Positions 52,644 to 60,048 of a stretch of DNA of 60,048 nt are shown here, piece by piece; the stretch's first letter is position 1, and each line of letters opens with the position of its first letter. The stretch covers positions 1 to 60,048 of the forward strand of contig JAJRUS010000139.1 of NCBI GenBank assembly GCA_024277675.1, in the 5' to 3' direction. Made by a program: the position numbers and the translations under genes. A model generated the notes under the pieces. That model was not told the origin of the DNA. It worked only from the letters and a program-made list of their open reading frames with translations, and searched no databases. This stretch comes from a bacterium. Lineage in GTDB: Bacteria; SZUA-182; SZUA-191; JAJRXT01.

Positions 52644-53921
52644 TTAGACCTCTTGAAGCTTATTGTTCATTTCCTCATCTTCTTTAAATGGACGCTGCCA
52701 CATATTAATCAGAAATCCTTTATTGTCTTCAAATGCCTGGGCTTGTTTTTCAACCACCGCCTCGGCCTGGGCCGAATCCATTTCGCGGGTGGTATTTACA
52801 AAGGAAGCTACCCGGCCATAATAGAGCGGAGTGGCCAGTTCCAGCAGCTTATAGCGGTTATGCGGCCAGTGGTGGAAGGTAGAGGCCAACTCATAGAGGA
52901 TATTGACCCAGACATCAATTTCAAACACAAACTTATCGTCAGGTAGCTTTAAAGCTTCCTGAATCATATGAAAACTTCCGGGAAGGAAGATTTTTTTCCA
53001 CAGCACCCCGAAATGCTCATAACCCACTTTGAACTTTTTTACCAGCGCCTTAACGTTTACATTGATGGGTTCAGGTTCCTCATGACTTGAGTGACCATAT
53101 ATATTGGTTGTTTCAGAGCCTTGAACAGCCAGCCAGCGGGTTTCGTTTTGTTCCATCAGGGTAAACAGCGTCCATACCACCTCCCTGAACATGGGCGCTA
53201 ATTGTGAACCGGGGTCTTTATCGTCATGTATCTTAACCCCCAGGTTTGACTGATAGATTTTGAAATTGTTTACAATGGCATTGGTAGTCATCCAGATATC
53301 TATACCGTAGCGGGCTACATCCGTATCCCAAACGTTCTGAGACATGAAATACCCGGCACAATTGCGGGAAAAGGCGAAATCACCTCCAATCGGTTGGCGT
53401 ATGCGTTTACCGTACAGGGCACGGGTTAAGTTGTAGACAATGTTATTGGTAATGGTGCCGTCGTATTTATGGCGGGTGTATATGGGAGTTACAAAATCAC
53501 AATTGTGCTTAAGTACCGGCTCCAGCAGCGACTTAACCCATTGGCTGCTGATACTGCGCAGGTCTGAATCGACCACCATACAGGCTTTTACGGAAAGGCG
53601 CTGTGCCGCTTCAAAAATGGATCGTAAGGCGGTACCCTTACCCGACGGGCCGCGATATATGGTGATTATTTTCTCCTGCCAGGGTTTTAACTGAAAGTCT
53701 TTGGCTACTTCACGGGTATCGTCGGTGGATCCGCCATCGGAAATCACCACTACCGCCCGCAAATCTTTATAATACTCAGCCAGACCGTGGGACACCATCT
53801 GCACTACATGTGCAATGGTGGCTTCATTGTTATAGCAGGGAATGCCTACCATAAGATCGGCTTGCTCTATTTCTTCCAGTCGTTTAGCGGTATATGGCCG
53901 CAACGAAGTATCGTATTTCAT
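52644..53921 (-). CDS. Glycosyltransferase, putative glucosylglucosylglycerate/glycerate-type synthase
   Basis: A 425-residue GT-A enzyme with ADLMVGIPCYNNEATIAHVV (about 21-40), VVISDGGSTDDTREVA, the donor loop GPSGKGTALRSIFEAA and the metal motif VVDSDLRSI. Later parts (QPIGGDFAFSR, DVARYGIDIWMTTNAI) recall the GpgS/MpgS family. It lies 9 bases after gpgS. A known second glycosyltransferase in such operons makes glucosylglucosylglycerate from glucosylglycerate, as described in Persephonella. That specific activity is an inference. Other options are mannosylglucosylglycerate or a second GpgS. Confidence 0.72.
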   Translation of the reverse strand: MKYDTSLRPYTAKRLEEIEQADLMVGIPCYNNEATIAHVVQMVSHGLAEYYKDLRAVVVISDGGSTDDTREVAKDFQLKPWQEKIITIYRGPSGKGTALRSIFEAAQRLSVKACMVVDSDLRSISSQWVKSLLEPVLKHNCDFVTPIYTRHKYDGTITNNIVYNLTRALYGKRIRQPIGGDFAFSRNCAGYFMSQNVWDTDVARYGIDIWMTTNAIVNNFKIYQSNLGVKIHDDKDPGSQLAPMFREVVWTLFTLMEQNETRWLAVQGSETTNIYGHSSHEEPEPINVNVKALVKKFKVGYEHFGVLWKKIFLPGSFHMIQEALKLPDDKFVFEIDVWVNILYELASTFHHWPHNRYKLLELATPLYYGRVASFVNTTREMDSAQAEAVVEKQAQAFEDNKGFLINMWQRPFKEDEEMNNKLQEV

Positions 53922-53930
53922 GGTTTATTC

Positions 53931-55139
53931 CTATTGGTTGTCGGCGCCGATTGTTTCGATTAACCTGTCTGCAAAGTCGGGCATAGCGGCAAATACCCGG
54001 TTCCAGTTGGGAATAAGCGGAGGCCCCAGCGGGTCTTTAGTGATTGTCTCACCGGCTCGGTGGATGGCTTCAGTGAACACCTCCACCGCAGTCCCTTCCT
54101 TGTGCCGATCATATTTCAAGCCGTTTAACAGGGCATCGCCGTGGTACCTGGCGATAGTATCCTGGGCCAACCGCAGATAAGTGGCCCGCAACGACTCAAA
54201 GAAGCCCGGCGAATAAACTACCCCTTCGCTGGCCAGGGTGCGGAAGATGGTTTTAGCTATATCTATGGCCATCTTATTAAGCCCCTTTTGGGGATTAGTT
54301 TGTGACAGCGGTCGATGCTTGTGTTCATAATTATCACAGAGCGCTACCTGACATATGCGTTTCACCGAGCAGTTACGATAGATTTCGGCCAGCACCCCTA
54401 CTTCCAGCCCCCAATCGGCCGGAATGCGGTTAATGCGGGCCAGATCGGTTATCATGGAAAATTCACCGGCCAATGGATAACGAAAGCTGTCGTAATAATG
54501 TAAAATTTTGACATCTCCCACCATTTTGATGAGCGACCTGATAAGCGGGGTCACAAAAAGCCTGGTTACCCGCCCGTGCATTTTATCGGTAACCCGGCTG
54601 TAATAGCCCTTGCAGAACTCATAAGCCATATAAGTTGATGCTACCGGGAAAACCAGGCGTCCCAATATCTCCCTGGAATAGGTAGTTATATCGCAATCAT
54701 GTAAGGCGATAACCTGGCTGCCTTCCTCAACCACCACATAGCCATAGGCCATCCAGGCGCTTCGGCCCTTGCCGTTTGGCCCCGGATTTAAGTTTACGTT
54801 TTTTAACTCTTCATACAGCGCTTGAATTCGCGGCCCGTCGTTCCAGATGATAGTTGTTTTCTGGGGCAGCACCGAAAAAAACTTTTTGGCAGCCTTAAAT
54901 TCTTCCGCATTCGCAACCCCCAGGGTAACCACTATCTCTCTGATGTACTTTACTTCCTTAAGCTCCTTTACAATGTTTTTAAGCGCCGCTCCCTGGAGCT
55001 CTGAATAAAGCGAGGGCAGCACCAGGGTTATCCCCCGGTGTTTAGAAATCTCCAGTAAGTCCTGCTCCATCTTTTCAAGATTACACTTACCCAGCCGGTG
55101 GAATGTAGCCACCTGGCCGGTCTGGTGAAAATCACTCAT
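53931..55139 (-). CDS. gpgS: Glucosyl-3-phosphoglycerate synthase
   Basis: A 402-residue GT81-type enzyme. It has LVLPSLYSELQGAALKNIV, the acceptor/donor loop GPNGKGRSAWMAYGYV, the metal site ALHDCDITTYSREIL, and LAGEFSMITDLARINRIPADWGLEVGVL (read in part). It transfers glucose from a nucleotide sugar to 3-phosphoglycerate, the first step to glucosylglycerate, an osmolyte used under salt or nitrogen stress. It is first in the three-gene minus-strand operon. Its promoter should lie in 55140-55460. Confidence 0.86.
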   Translation of the reverse strand: MSDFHQTGQVATFHRLGKCNLEKMEQDLLEISKHRGITLVLPSLYSELQGAALKNIVKELKEVKYIREIVVTLGVANAEEFKAAKKFFSVLPQKTTIIWNDGPRIQALYEELKNVNLNPGPNGKGRSAWMAYGYVVVEEGSQVIALHDCDITTYSREILGRLVFPVASTYMAYEFCKGYYSRVTDKMHGRVTRLFVTPLIRSLIKMVGDVKILHYYDSFRYPLAGEFSMITDLARINRIPADWGLEVGVLAEIYRNCSVKRICQVALCDNYEHKHRPLSQTNPQKGLNKMAIDIAKTIFRTLASEGVVYSPGFFESLRATYLRLAQDTIARYHGDALLNGLKYDRHKEGTAVEVFTEAIHRAGETITKDPLGPPLIPNWNRVFAAMPDFADRLIETIGADNQ

Positions 55140-55460
55140 CTAACGGCCTCCTCCTTAATTTGATTGTATAGGAATTTTCATGTTCAGATTGAATTGTTGC
55201 TGAGCGTAAGCCCCCGCATTTGACCACCGGGGCACGAACCAGAAGGTCACAGACCCAGGGTCAACAGGGGGCGGATATTGTTTTAGCACCATCCGCCAAA
55301 AGTTCATGAACAGGTTATGTTCCTATTGCTAATTATCCAAAATTGATATAATCTTACCATATTTGCTTAATAAAATAAAGTCGCCGGGCGACTTTAAAAA
55401 CAGACCAAGCTGAACATCAATGACATCTGCTTAAACCGGACGCCGATAAGGATGAAATAA
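55140..55460. other. Divergent intergenic region between gpgS and DUF4254 gene
   Basis: It holds promoters for both directions. A plus-strand TATAAT lies at 55347-55352, about 110 bases before the DUF4254 gene, with no clear -35. A short stem CCCCG/CGGGG (55209-55229) is present. No RNA gene or ORF is seen. Confidence 0.35.
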
Positions 55461-56096
55461 ATGGAGCAACTAAATTCTTCTAAAATTAAAAACTTACAAA
55501 CACAAGTGATTGAACTATGGCATACCAAAGAGGATTTGATTCATACCTGGAATGATGCATTAAGGCTTTTGGGAACCGAGTTGCAAGGGTCTTCTAAGCT
55601 GGTTTATGATAATCAGCTTATTAACTGCTTCCAGTGGCACCAGGAGGATAAATCCAGGACACCCAATGCTTCAGATAGTATCTTAGCCCAAGTAAAGCGG
55701 GAAATAGACAGCTCAAATCAAAGAAGAGTAGATAAAATTGAGGAGTTGGATGCATATCTGGTGAGCCGGCTGGTTAATAAGCTGGGTGAATTGGATGAGC
55801 ATATTCCGCTTAATTCCGAGACCCCCGGCAGTATTATTGACCGACTCTCCATCCTGGCCTTAAAAATTTACCATATGCTACAGGAAACAAAACGGCCGGA
55901 TGCGAAAGCGGATACTATCTCAAAATGCAGGAAAAAACTGGAGATTTTGTTAGCGCAGCAAAATGATTTAGGCAAATCCCTGGATCAGTTGATGCAGGAT
56001 CTGGCCTGCGGCAAGCGGCGGCTGAAGGTATATTATCAGTTTAAGATGTATAACGACCCGGAAACCAACCCGGCGATTTATTTAAGTCTAACCTGA
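55461..56096 (+). CDS. DUF4254 protein
   Basis: A 211-residue helical protein. It has VIELWHTKEDLIHTWNDALR at the start, HQEDKSRTPNASDSILAQVKREIDSSNQRRVDKIEELD (read in part), PLNSETPGSIIDRLSILALKIYHM and LLAQQNDLGKSLDQLMQDLACGKRRLKVYYQFKMYNDPETNP. This matches DUF4254, a family often linked to LPS/heptosyltransferase genes. No activity is known. It is a single gene, divergent from gpgS. Confidence 0.8.
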   Translation: MEQLNSSKIKNLQTQVIELWHTKEDLIHTWNDALRLLGTELQGSSKLVYDNQLINCFQWHQEDKSRTPNASDSILAQVKREIDSSNQRRVDKIEELDAYLVSRLVNKLGELDEHIPLNSETPGSIIDRLSILALKIYHMLQETKRPDAKADTISKCRKKLEILLAQQNDLGKSLDQLMQDLACGKRRLKVYYQFKMYNDPETNPAIYLSLT

Positions 56097-56187
56097 GTTC
56101 GATATAAGACTCATTAATTTTTGTCAATACATTCTTTGGGCAACAGCCCGACAACGTTTGACCTTGACGCATACAAATCAAGGCTGA

Positions 56188-56323
56188 CTATAGCCCCTCA
56201 CTGCCCCACCGCAGGGGGACAAGTCCCCTTTTGTCAATTGTCAAAGAGTAGTTTCTTGCTGGTGGTGAATATTTCTCCTAAAGACTAACTATAGCCCCTC
56301 ATCGCCCCACCGCAGGTGGCGGG
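56188..56323. repeat. Direct repeat of CTATAGCCCCTCA...CCCCACCGCAGG
   Basis: Two copies, at 56188 and 56289, are about 100 bases apart. The second forms the end of mltG and encodes its last residues (PPPAVGR). The first is followed by GGGGACAAGTCCCC, a perfect hairpin that may terminate the neighbouring genes. Confidence 0.45.
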
Positions 56324-57333
56324 CGGCGGCGTTTCTGGTATTTTATTACTGCATTATTATGCTGGCGCAGGGTGGTGGAGAACTGATGAGTACCGTCATT
56401 GCGGGATACGAAGTATTGATAATCAACATCAGCCGGATATAGCGCTGCCTCGATAGATGCCCGGCCGGGATTGGCGATTGGCCCCGGCGGCAGCCCCCGG
56501 TAGCGATAGGTATTATAGGGGGAATCCAGTTTCAAGTGCTTGCGGGTCAGGTTGCCGTCAAAATTTGGTATGGCGTAGATTACCGTGGGGTCGCATTGCA
56601 GGCGGATATTGCTTTTGAGCCGATTATGGTATACGGCCGAGACTATCGGCCGCTCGGCGGCCACGCCGGCTTCTTTTTCAATAAGCGAGGCTAAGGTAAT
56701 AATCTGATGCAGGGAGAATCCCAGGGCTTTAGCCCTGGCTGTCCATTGGGGAGAGATATTGTGTTTGAATTGTTCCAGCATGGAGGTTGCCACGTTGAAG
56801 GCATCTATACCCTTTGGAAAATAGTAAGTATCCGGAAACAGATAGCCTTCCAGACTATCGTTAGGGATGTTCCAGCGTTTTATCAACCCAGGGTCATGGG
56901 CGGCAGCTATAAATTCAGCCTTACCTACTAATCCGGCGCCGGCTAATATATCCGCTATTTGCTTTATAGTGTAACCCTCAGGAATGGTTACTTTGTGGAG
57001 TGTGGTTTTCCCGCTTTCCAGAATAGCCAGGATGCCGGTCGGCGAAAGAGAGGCGCTCAGGGTGTACTCCCCGGCTTTAATGCGCTGGTCGACGCCGGTT
57101 AATCTGGCCCAGGCGGTAAATAGCAGCGGATATTTTATTATCCCCTGTTTCTGCAGCAAACCGCTTACCTGCTTAATACCCAGGCCGCGCTTAATTTCTA
57201 TAAGCTTATCGGGGGCATTGTTTGAGGCAGGGATGTGCAGCAATACATAGCTATGGCTTAAACCCATTATTGCAAGACACATCAAGCCGAATAAAAGTAG
57301 TTCACGCCCAATTTTGCTAGTAGACGAAGCCAT
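56299..57333 (-). CDS. mltG: Endolytic murein transglycosylase MltG
   Basis: A 344-residue YceG/MltG protein with an N-terminal membrane anchor (LLLFGLMCLAIMGLSHSYVLL). It has a LysM-like VTIPEGYTIKQIADILA, the catalytic Glu in ITLASLIEKEAGV, and RLQCDPTVIYAI, SPYNTYRYRGLPPGPIANPG. It cuts growing peptidoglycan strands at the inner membrane. The C-terminal KRRRPPPAVGR comes from a repeat element. It is followed upstream by ruvX, a common order. Confidence 0.92.
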   Translation of the reverse strand: MASSTSKIGRELLLFGLMCLAIMGLSHSYVLLHIPASNNAPDKLIEIKRGLGIKQVSGLLQKQGIIKYPLLFTAWARLTGVDQRIKAGEYTLSASLSPTGILAILESGKTTLHKVTIPEGYTIKQIADILAGAGLVGKAEFIAAAHDPGLIKRWNIPNDSLEGYLFPDTYYFPKGIDAFNVATSMLEQFKHNISPQWTARAKALGFSLHQIITLASLIEKEAGVAAERPIVSAVYHNRLKSNIRLQCDPTVIYAIPNFDGNLTRKHLKLDSPYNTYRYRGLPPGPIANPGRASIEAALYPADVDYQYFVSRNDGTHQFSTTLRQHNNAVIKYQKRRRPPPAVGR

Positions 57334-57337
57334 TTTA

Positions 57338-57757
57338 TTACCCTTTATGCCTCAGATAATCCAAATAGCCTTGCAGAATAAGTGCGGCGGCCACCTGATC
57401 TTCCAGCGCCTTGCTTTTTCGCCAATGCAAGCCCGCTTCCTTTAAGCTGCGCTGGGCCGCCTGGCTGCTGAAACGCTCATCCCAGGTATTAACCGGCAGC
57501 CCCAGCGCCGGTTTCAGCTTATCAATGAAGGCCAACACCTTCTGCGCCTGAGACCCCAGGCTGCCGTCTAAATTCTTGGGTAGCCCCACTACTATTTGAT
57601 TTACCAGGTATTCGCTAATTATACTTTTAAGCTCGCCAATGTCCTTATTAATACCAGTGCGCTTAATAGTTTTTAGCCCTTGAGCGGTATATCCCAGCTC
57701 ATCGGATACCGCTATCCCAATAGTCTTATCACCTACATCCATGCCCAGTATAGTCAT
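57338..57757 (-). CDS. ruvX: Holliday junction resolvase-like RuvX/YqgF
   Basis: A 139-residue RNase-H-fold protein: ILGMDVGDKTIGIAVSDELG at the start, IVVGLPKNLDGSLG, NTWDERFSSQAAQ and the C-terminal Asp in LEDQVAAALIL. YqgF is implicated in pre-16S rRNA processing and Holliday junction resolution. It lies 4 bases upstream of mltG. Confidence 0.92.
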   Translation of the reverse strand: MTILGMDVGDKTIGIAVSDELGYTAQGLKTIKRTGINKDIGELKSIISEYLVNQIVVGLPKNLDGSLGSQAQKVLAFIDKLKPALGLPVNTWDERFSSQAAQRSLKEAGLHWRKSKALEDQVAAALILQGYLDYLRHKG

Positions 57758-57990
57758 CTATATAGCAACCTCAAGTTGTTTTATAGCGATTACCTCAGGA
57801 TAGTTAAGATTAATAGCTTTATGCTCCTCTTCTAGCTCCTCAAGGCACATCTTAATCGCATCTTTAATGTTTTCTATCGCTTCCTCAAAGGTATCCCCCT
57901 GGGTGTAGCAACCTTGTAAGACGGGATAAGTGGCGATATATTTTCCATCCTCATCCTGCCTATAATAACCTGAGTCTTATATTTTCTCAT
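57758..57990 (-). pseudogene. HicB-family antitoxin-like protein, frameshifted
   Basis: The start MRKYKTQVII (ATG at 57990) changes frame near 57959. The rest reads QDEDGKYIATYPVLQGCYTQGDTFEEAIENIKDAIKMCLEELEEE (read in part) in the next frame and stops at 57758. This is a HicB-type partial RNase-H fold. Inserting one base (GAG instead of GG) restores VIIEQDEDG. There is no HicA toxin next to it. An orphan antitoxin, broken or miscalled by one base. It abuts ruvX. Confidence 0.65.
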
Positions 57991-58016
57991 AAAGTTATCT
58001 CCTCTTTATTTAACTA

Positions 58017-58088
58017 CAATGACAAATGCCAAAGCCCAAATATCAAATGAATACATAAGCTCAAATGACAAAAAAATTGACATTTGGA
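58017..58088. repeat. Short TGACAAATG-type intergenic repeats
   Basis: ATGACAAATGCCAAAGCCCAA, ATATCAAATGAAT, CAAATGACAAAAAAA and GACATTTGGATTTT form near-inverted repeats between hicB and the MetE-like gene. A related GACATTTGGCATTTT occurs at 17500-17525. Confidence 0.4.
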
Positions 58089-58096
58089 TTTTATCC

Positions 58097-59131
58097 CTAC
58101 CCCATCCCATATTTTTCTCTGGCCCGCTCACTCAGTTTGGCGGTGGTGTTAAATACCCAGGTGGCTATATCTTCATTCAGGCTGCCCACTCCACAGGCCG
58201 GGGTGATTAAAGAGGCTTCTCGCCAGGTACTGGCAGGAATGCCTTGTTTGTCCAACTCCTCCCATACGAATTCCAGGCGGCTAAGCAGAGAGTCCACATT
58301 TTCCCCGGCGATATGTTCCTCACTGGTGGGCACAATTCCCCAGGCGATAATGCCGCCCCGGTCAAGAAATTGTTTCAACTGATCTAAGTACAGGCTAAGC
58401 CGGTTGCCGAAGGAGTATGCATCCAGCGAAATAATATCTACTTTGGTTTCAAACAGTAATGACCAGTCGGTGTTGCCGCAGCAATGGATGGCGCTTAAGC
58501 CGCTTAAGCCCTCAATGACTTCATTGAGTGGCTTGATAACCTGTTCCCGGGTCAGATTTACAAAGGCCGAACCGAAAGAGCTTAAGTAGGGTTCATCGAT
58601 GAACATTATGGTTTGCGGGCACAATACCTTTAATTTCTGCTCCTGCCACTGAGCGATACGGGTCAGATTTTTAATGGCTGCATCTTTAAGGGTGTCATCA
58701 TAAATAATAGCCCGGCGGGCCTCATCGGTTACCTGTAATCCGAAACTGATGGGGCCGGTGATCTGGCCCTTTATGGCGGTGAGCTGTGTTAACTCCGGTG
58801 CTGCTTCAAGCAGGGCATAAAAGCCGGCAGCATAACCGGGATCAAGTGCAAAGTCGTCAAGTTTTTCTTCCATAAATTTCTGATAGAAGCCCTCCAGCTC
58901 ATCCGGTACTCGTTTTGTATCTATAAACATGCGCTCGCCTGCTATAGTGACTCCCGGTAATTGCCGGCTATACTGCACATACATATTTTCTAAGAAAGTA
59001 CGGCGGGGCAACTGCGGCCAGAAGGGGATGTGCGGAAAATTTTCTCTTACAAACCGGCAACCGGCTTCGGCTTCGGTAAAAGGAATGCTGCCAATTCCGG
59101 TAGCCAGCAGATTTGCTTTAAAATTTAACAT
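58097..59131 (-). CDS. MetE C-terminal-domain-like methyltransferase
   Basis: A 344-residue TIM-barrel protein of the cobalamin-independent methionine synthase/UroD superfamily. Zinc ligands are likely His-Cys in IHCCGNTDWSL and a late Cys in TPACGVGSL, with Glu in DEPYLSSFG. GSIPFTEAEAG opens it. It lacks the N-terminal half of MetE, so it is a core-MetE type. The methyl donor (folate or a corrinoid protein) is unknown. It stands between hicB and a transposase remnant on the minus strand. Confidence 0.75.
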   Translation of the reverse strand: MLNFKANLLATGIGSIPFTEAEAGCRFVRENFPHIPFWPQLPRRTFLENMYVQYSRQLPGVTIAGERMFIDTKRVPDELEGFYQKFMEEKLDDFALDPGYAAGFYALLEAAPELTQLTAIKGQITGPISFGLQVTDEARRAIIYDDTLKDAAIKNLTRIAQWQEQKLKVLCPQTIMFIDEPYLSSFGSAFVNLTREQVIKPLNEVIEGLSGLSAIHCCGNTDWSLLFETKVDIISLDAYSFGNRLSLYLDQLKQFLDRGGIIAWGIVPTSEEHIAGENVDSLLSRLEFVWEELDKQGIPASTWREASLITPACGVGSLNEDIATWVFNTTAKLSERAREKYGMG

Positions 59132-59229
59132 AGTTTAATATTCCTATTAGAAGTTGACTAGAATTACATTTGATTTTAGGGTACTTAAGCCGGATTGTCA
59201 AGCTTGACCGCTTGTGTGTCCGCTTGTGC

Positions 59230-59393
59230 TGTGGTAGCCGGGTAAAAATGTCAACATAGGGGGTATAGAAACAATTACATTGAGCAGTAAGGAATTAAAC
59301 CACCGCGAAGGCATCGGGATTGGACGGGAGACGGTGCGTGGTATGCTGCGCCAGGCTAGTATAGGTGCGGTGCACCGTCATCGTCGCAAATAG
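59230..59393 (+). mobile_element. Decayed transposase remnant 3 (internal deletion)
   Basis: TGTGGTAGCCGGGTAAAAAT is the left end, almost as in remnant 1. The start ATG is ATA. The frame reads ETITLSSKELNH, then jumps to REGIGIGRETVRGML...GAVHRHRRK and stops at TAG (59391). The join lies at TTAAAC, a short sequence also next to CACCGCGAAG in remnant 1, so a deletion at microhomology is likely. The rest of the 59132-59493 gap shows nothing else but the rRNA terminator. Confidence 0.62.
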
Positions 59394-59448
59394 ACGTTTT
59401 GTGAAACAACACGGTACAGTTATTAGAAAAAATGGGTGAACTCCACAA

Positions 59449-59488
59449 CAAAAAGGCCCAAGCTGTATAAAACAGCTTCGGCCTTTCA
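59449..59488 (-). terminator. rRNA operon terminator
   Basis: On the minus strand AAAGGCC-G-AAGCTGT, a short TTTAT loop and ACAGCTT-G-GGCCTTT, then T residues. It follows the 5S rRNA directly and is a strong rho-independent terminator. Confidence 0.8.
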
Positions 59489-59493
59489 ATTAA

Positions 59494-59609
59494 TCCTGGC
59501 GGCGTCCTACTCTCCCACACAGGAACCATGCAGTACCATCGGCGCTGGAGGGCTTAACTACGGTGTTCGGTATGGGAACCGGTGTGACCCCTCCGCCATT
59601 GCCACCAGG
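59494..59609 (-). rRNA. rrf: 5S ribosomal RNA
   Basis: About 116 bases. The RNA strand begins CCTGGTGGCAATGGCGGAGG and ends GTAGGACGCCGCCAGGA, with the complementary ends and internal GTTAAGCCCTCCAGCGCCGA region typical of 5S. It is downstream of 23S in the same direction. Confidence 0.93.
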
Positions 59610-59730
59610 GGAGCAAACTCCCTCTTATCACATAAAGAGAGAGCTTTAAGTTATTCACTAAATAGCTTCAATCTCGGAATTTGGGGATTGAGGGGCTTAC
59701 TTTAACTGTAAGCCCCGGCTTCCCGCAAAA

Positions 59731-60048
59731 AGTATGGTCAAGCCGCACGGCTTATTAGTACTGGTTAGCTAAATACATTACTGTACTTACACACCCAGCC
59801 TATCAACCTCGTAATCTACAAGGTGCCTTTAGGTGACTTACGTCACGGGATATCCAATCTTGGGGTGGGCTTCCCGCTTATATGCTTTCAGCGGTTATCC
59901 GCTCCGAACGTAGCTACTCAGCCTGCCGCTGGCGCGACAGCTGATCCACCAGAGGTTCGTCCACCTCGGTCCTCTCGTACTAGAGGCAGATCCCCTCAAA
60001 TATCCTACACCCACGACAGATAGGGACCGAACTGTCTCACGACGTTCT
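59731..60048 (-). rRNA. rrl: 23S ribosomal RNA (3' end, partial)
   Basis: The minus strand holds the sarcin-ricin-side end and final helix: AGTACTAATAAGCCGTGCGG near the 3' end, and TCTAGTACGAGAGGACCGAGG-type sequence around 59960-59990. The gene runs off the right edge. Open frames in this stretch are not genes. Confidence 0.95.

Noticed and set aside
59436-60023. Plus-strand frames of 89 and 66 residues at the right edge
   Set aside because: They lie in the 5S and 23S rRNA genes.
1-60048. CRISPR arrays, tRNA genes, prophage
   Set aside because: No regular spaced repeats, cloverleaf sequence or phage structural genes were seen by eye; a tRNA scan would settle the tRNA point.

Overview
The window comes from a diderm, apparently anaerobic bacterium with moderate GC. 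Outer-membrane TolC-like proteins, GDP-heptose genes and a periplasmic metal-efflux adaptor indicate two membranes. A formate-tetrahydrofolate ligase and an Etf/acyl-CoA dehydrogenase set with a ferredoxin-fused EtfA point to anaerobic C1 and acyl-CoA metabolism. I cannot place it to phylum; the gene mix resembles uncultivated lineages known mostly from metagenomes. No tRNA, CRISPR array or prophage was seen.

Layout. 1-3.7 kb (minus): a metal-efflux operon with two tandem TolC-family proteins, a decayed His-rich metal-binding gene and the start of a CusB-like adaptor cut by the window edge. 4.0-5 kb: an M28 peptidase separated from its lipoprotein leader by one stop codon. 5.1-18.3 kb (plus): a surface-glycan and nucleotide-sugar cluster with a GT39-like transferase, a GDP-mannose-dehydratase-like gene broken by one stop, three related SDRs, a two-subunit TPP enzyme resembling pyruvate dehydrogenase E1, a GT2, a PMP/Fe-S sugar 3-dehydrase, a GDP-fucose-synthase-like protein, and HddA and HddC of GDP-D-glycero-D-manno-heptose synthesis. 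18.3-25 kb (minus): NfeD, two tandem membrane paralogs, a stop-interrupted Fe-S protein and isocitrate dehydrogenase. 25.6-27.8 kb: a secreted beta-helix protein. 28-31 kb: murJ, tatA, tatC. 30.7-41.4 kb (minus): rpmF-plsX-fabH-acd-etfB-etfA-(toxin-antitoxin)-fabD-fabG-acpP-fabF-rnc. 41.7-50 kb (minus): PHP phosphoesterase, nth, OsmC, thiL, rsmA, a DUF3108 protein, pdxA, fhs. 49.9-51.5 kb (minus): a three-gene nuclease/MNT/HEPN module. 51.7-55.1 kb (minus): glucosylglycerate-type compatible-solute genes. 55.5-59.1 kb: a DUF4254 protein, mltG, ruvX, a frameshifted hicB, a MetE-like protein. 59.5-60 kb (minus): 5S rRNA and the 3' end of 23S rRNA.

How it fits together. The glycan cluster looks like a route to an unusual GDP-linked sugar: heptose activation (HddA, HddC), 4,6-dehydration, C3 deoxygenation by an Fe-S/PMP dehydrase, possible two-carbon branching by the TPP enzyme, then SDR tailoring and transfer. 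The fatty-acid operon carries an acyl-CoA dehydrogenase and its flavoprotein where an enoyl reductase might be expected. Several genes carry single stops or frameshifts, and decayed transposase and MITE-like repeats occupy intergenic gaps.
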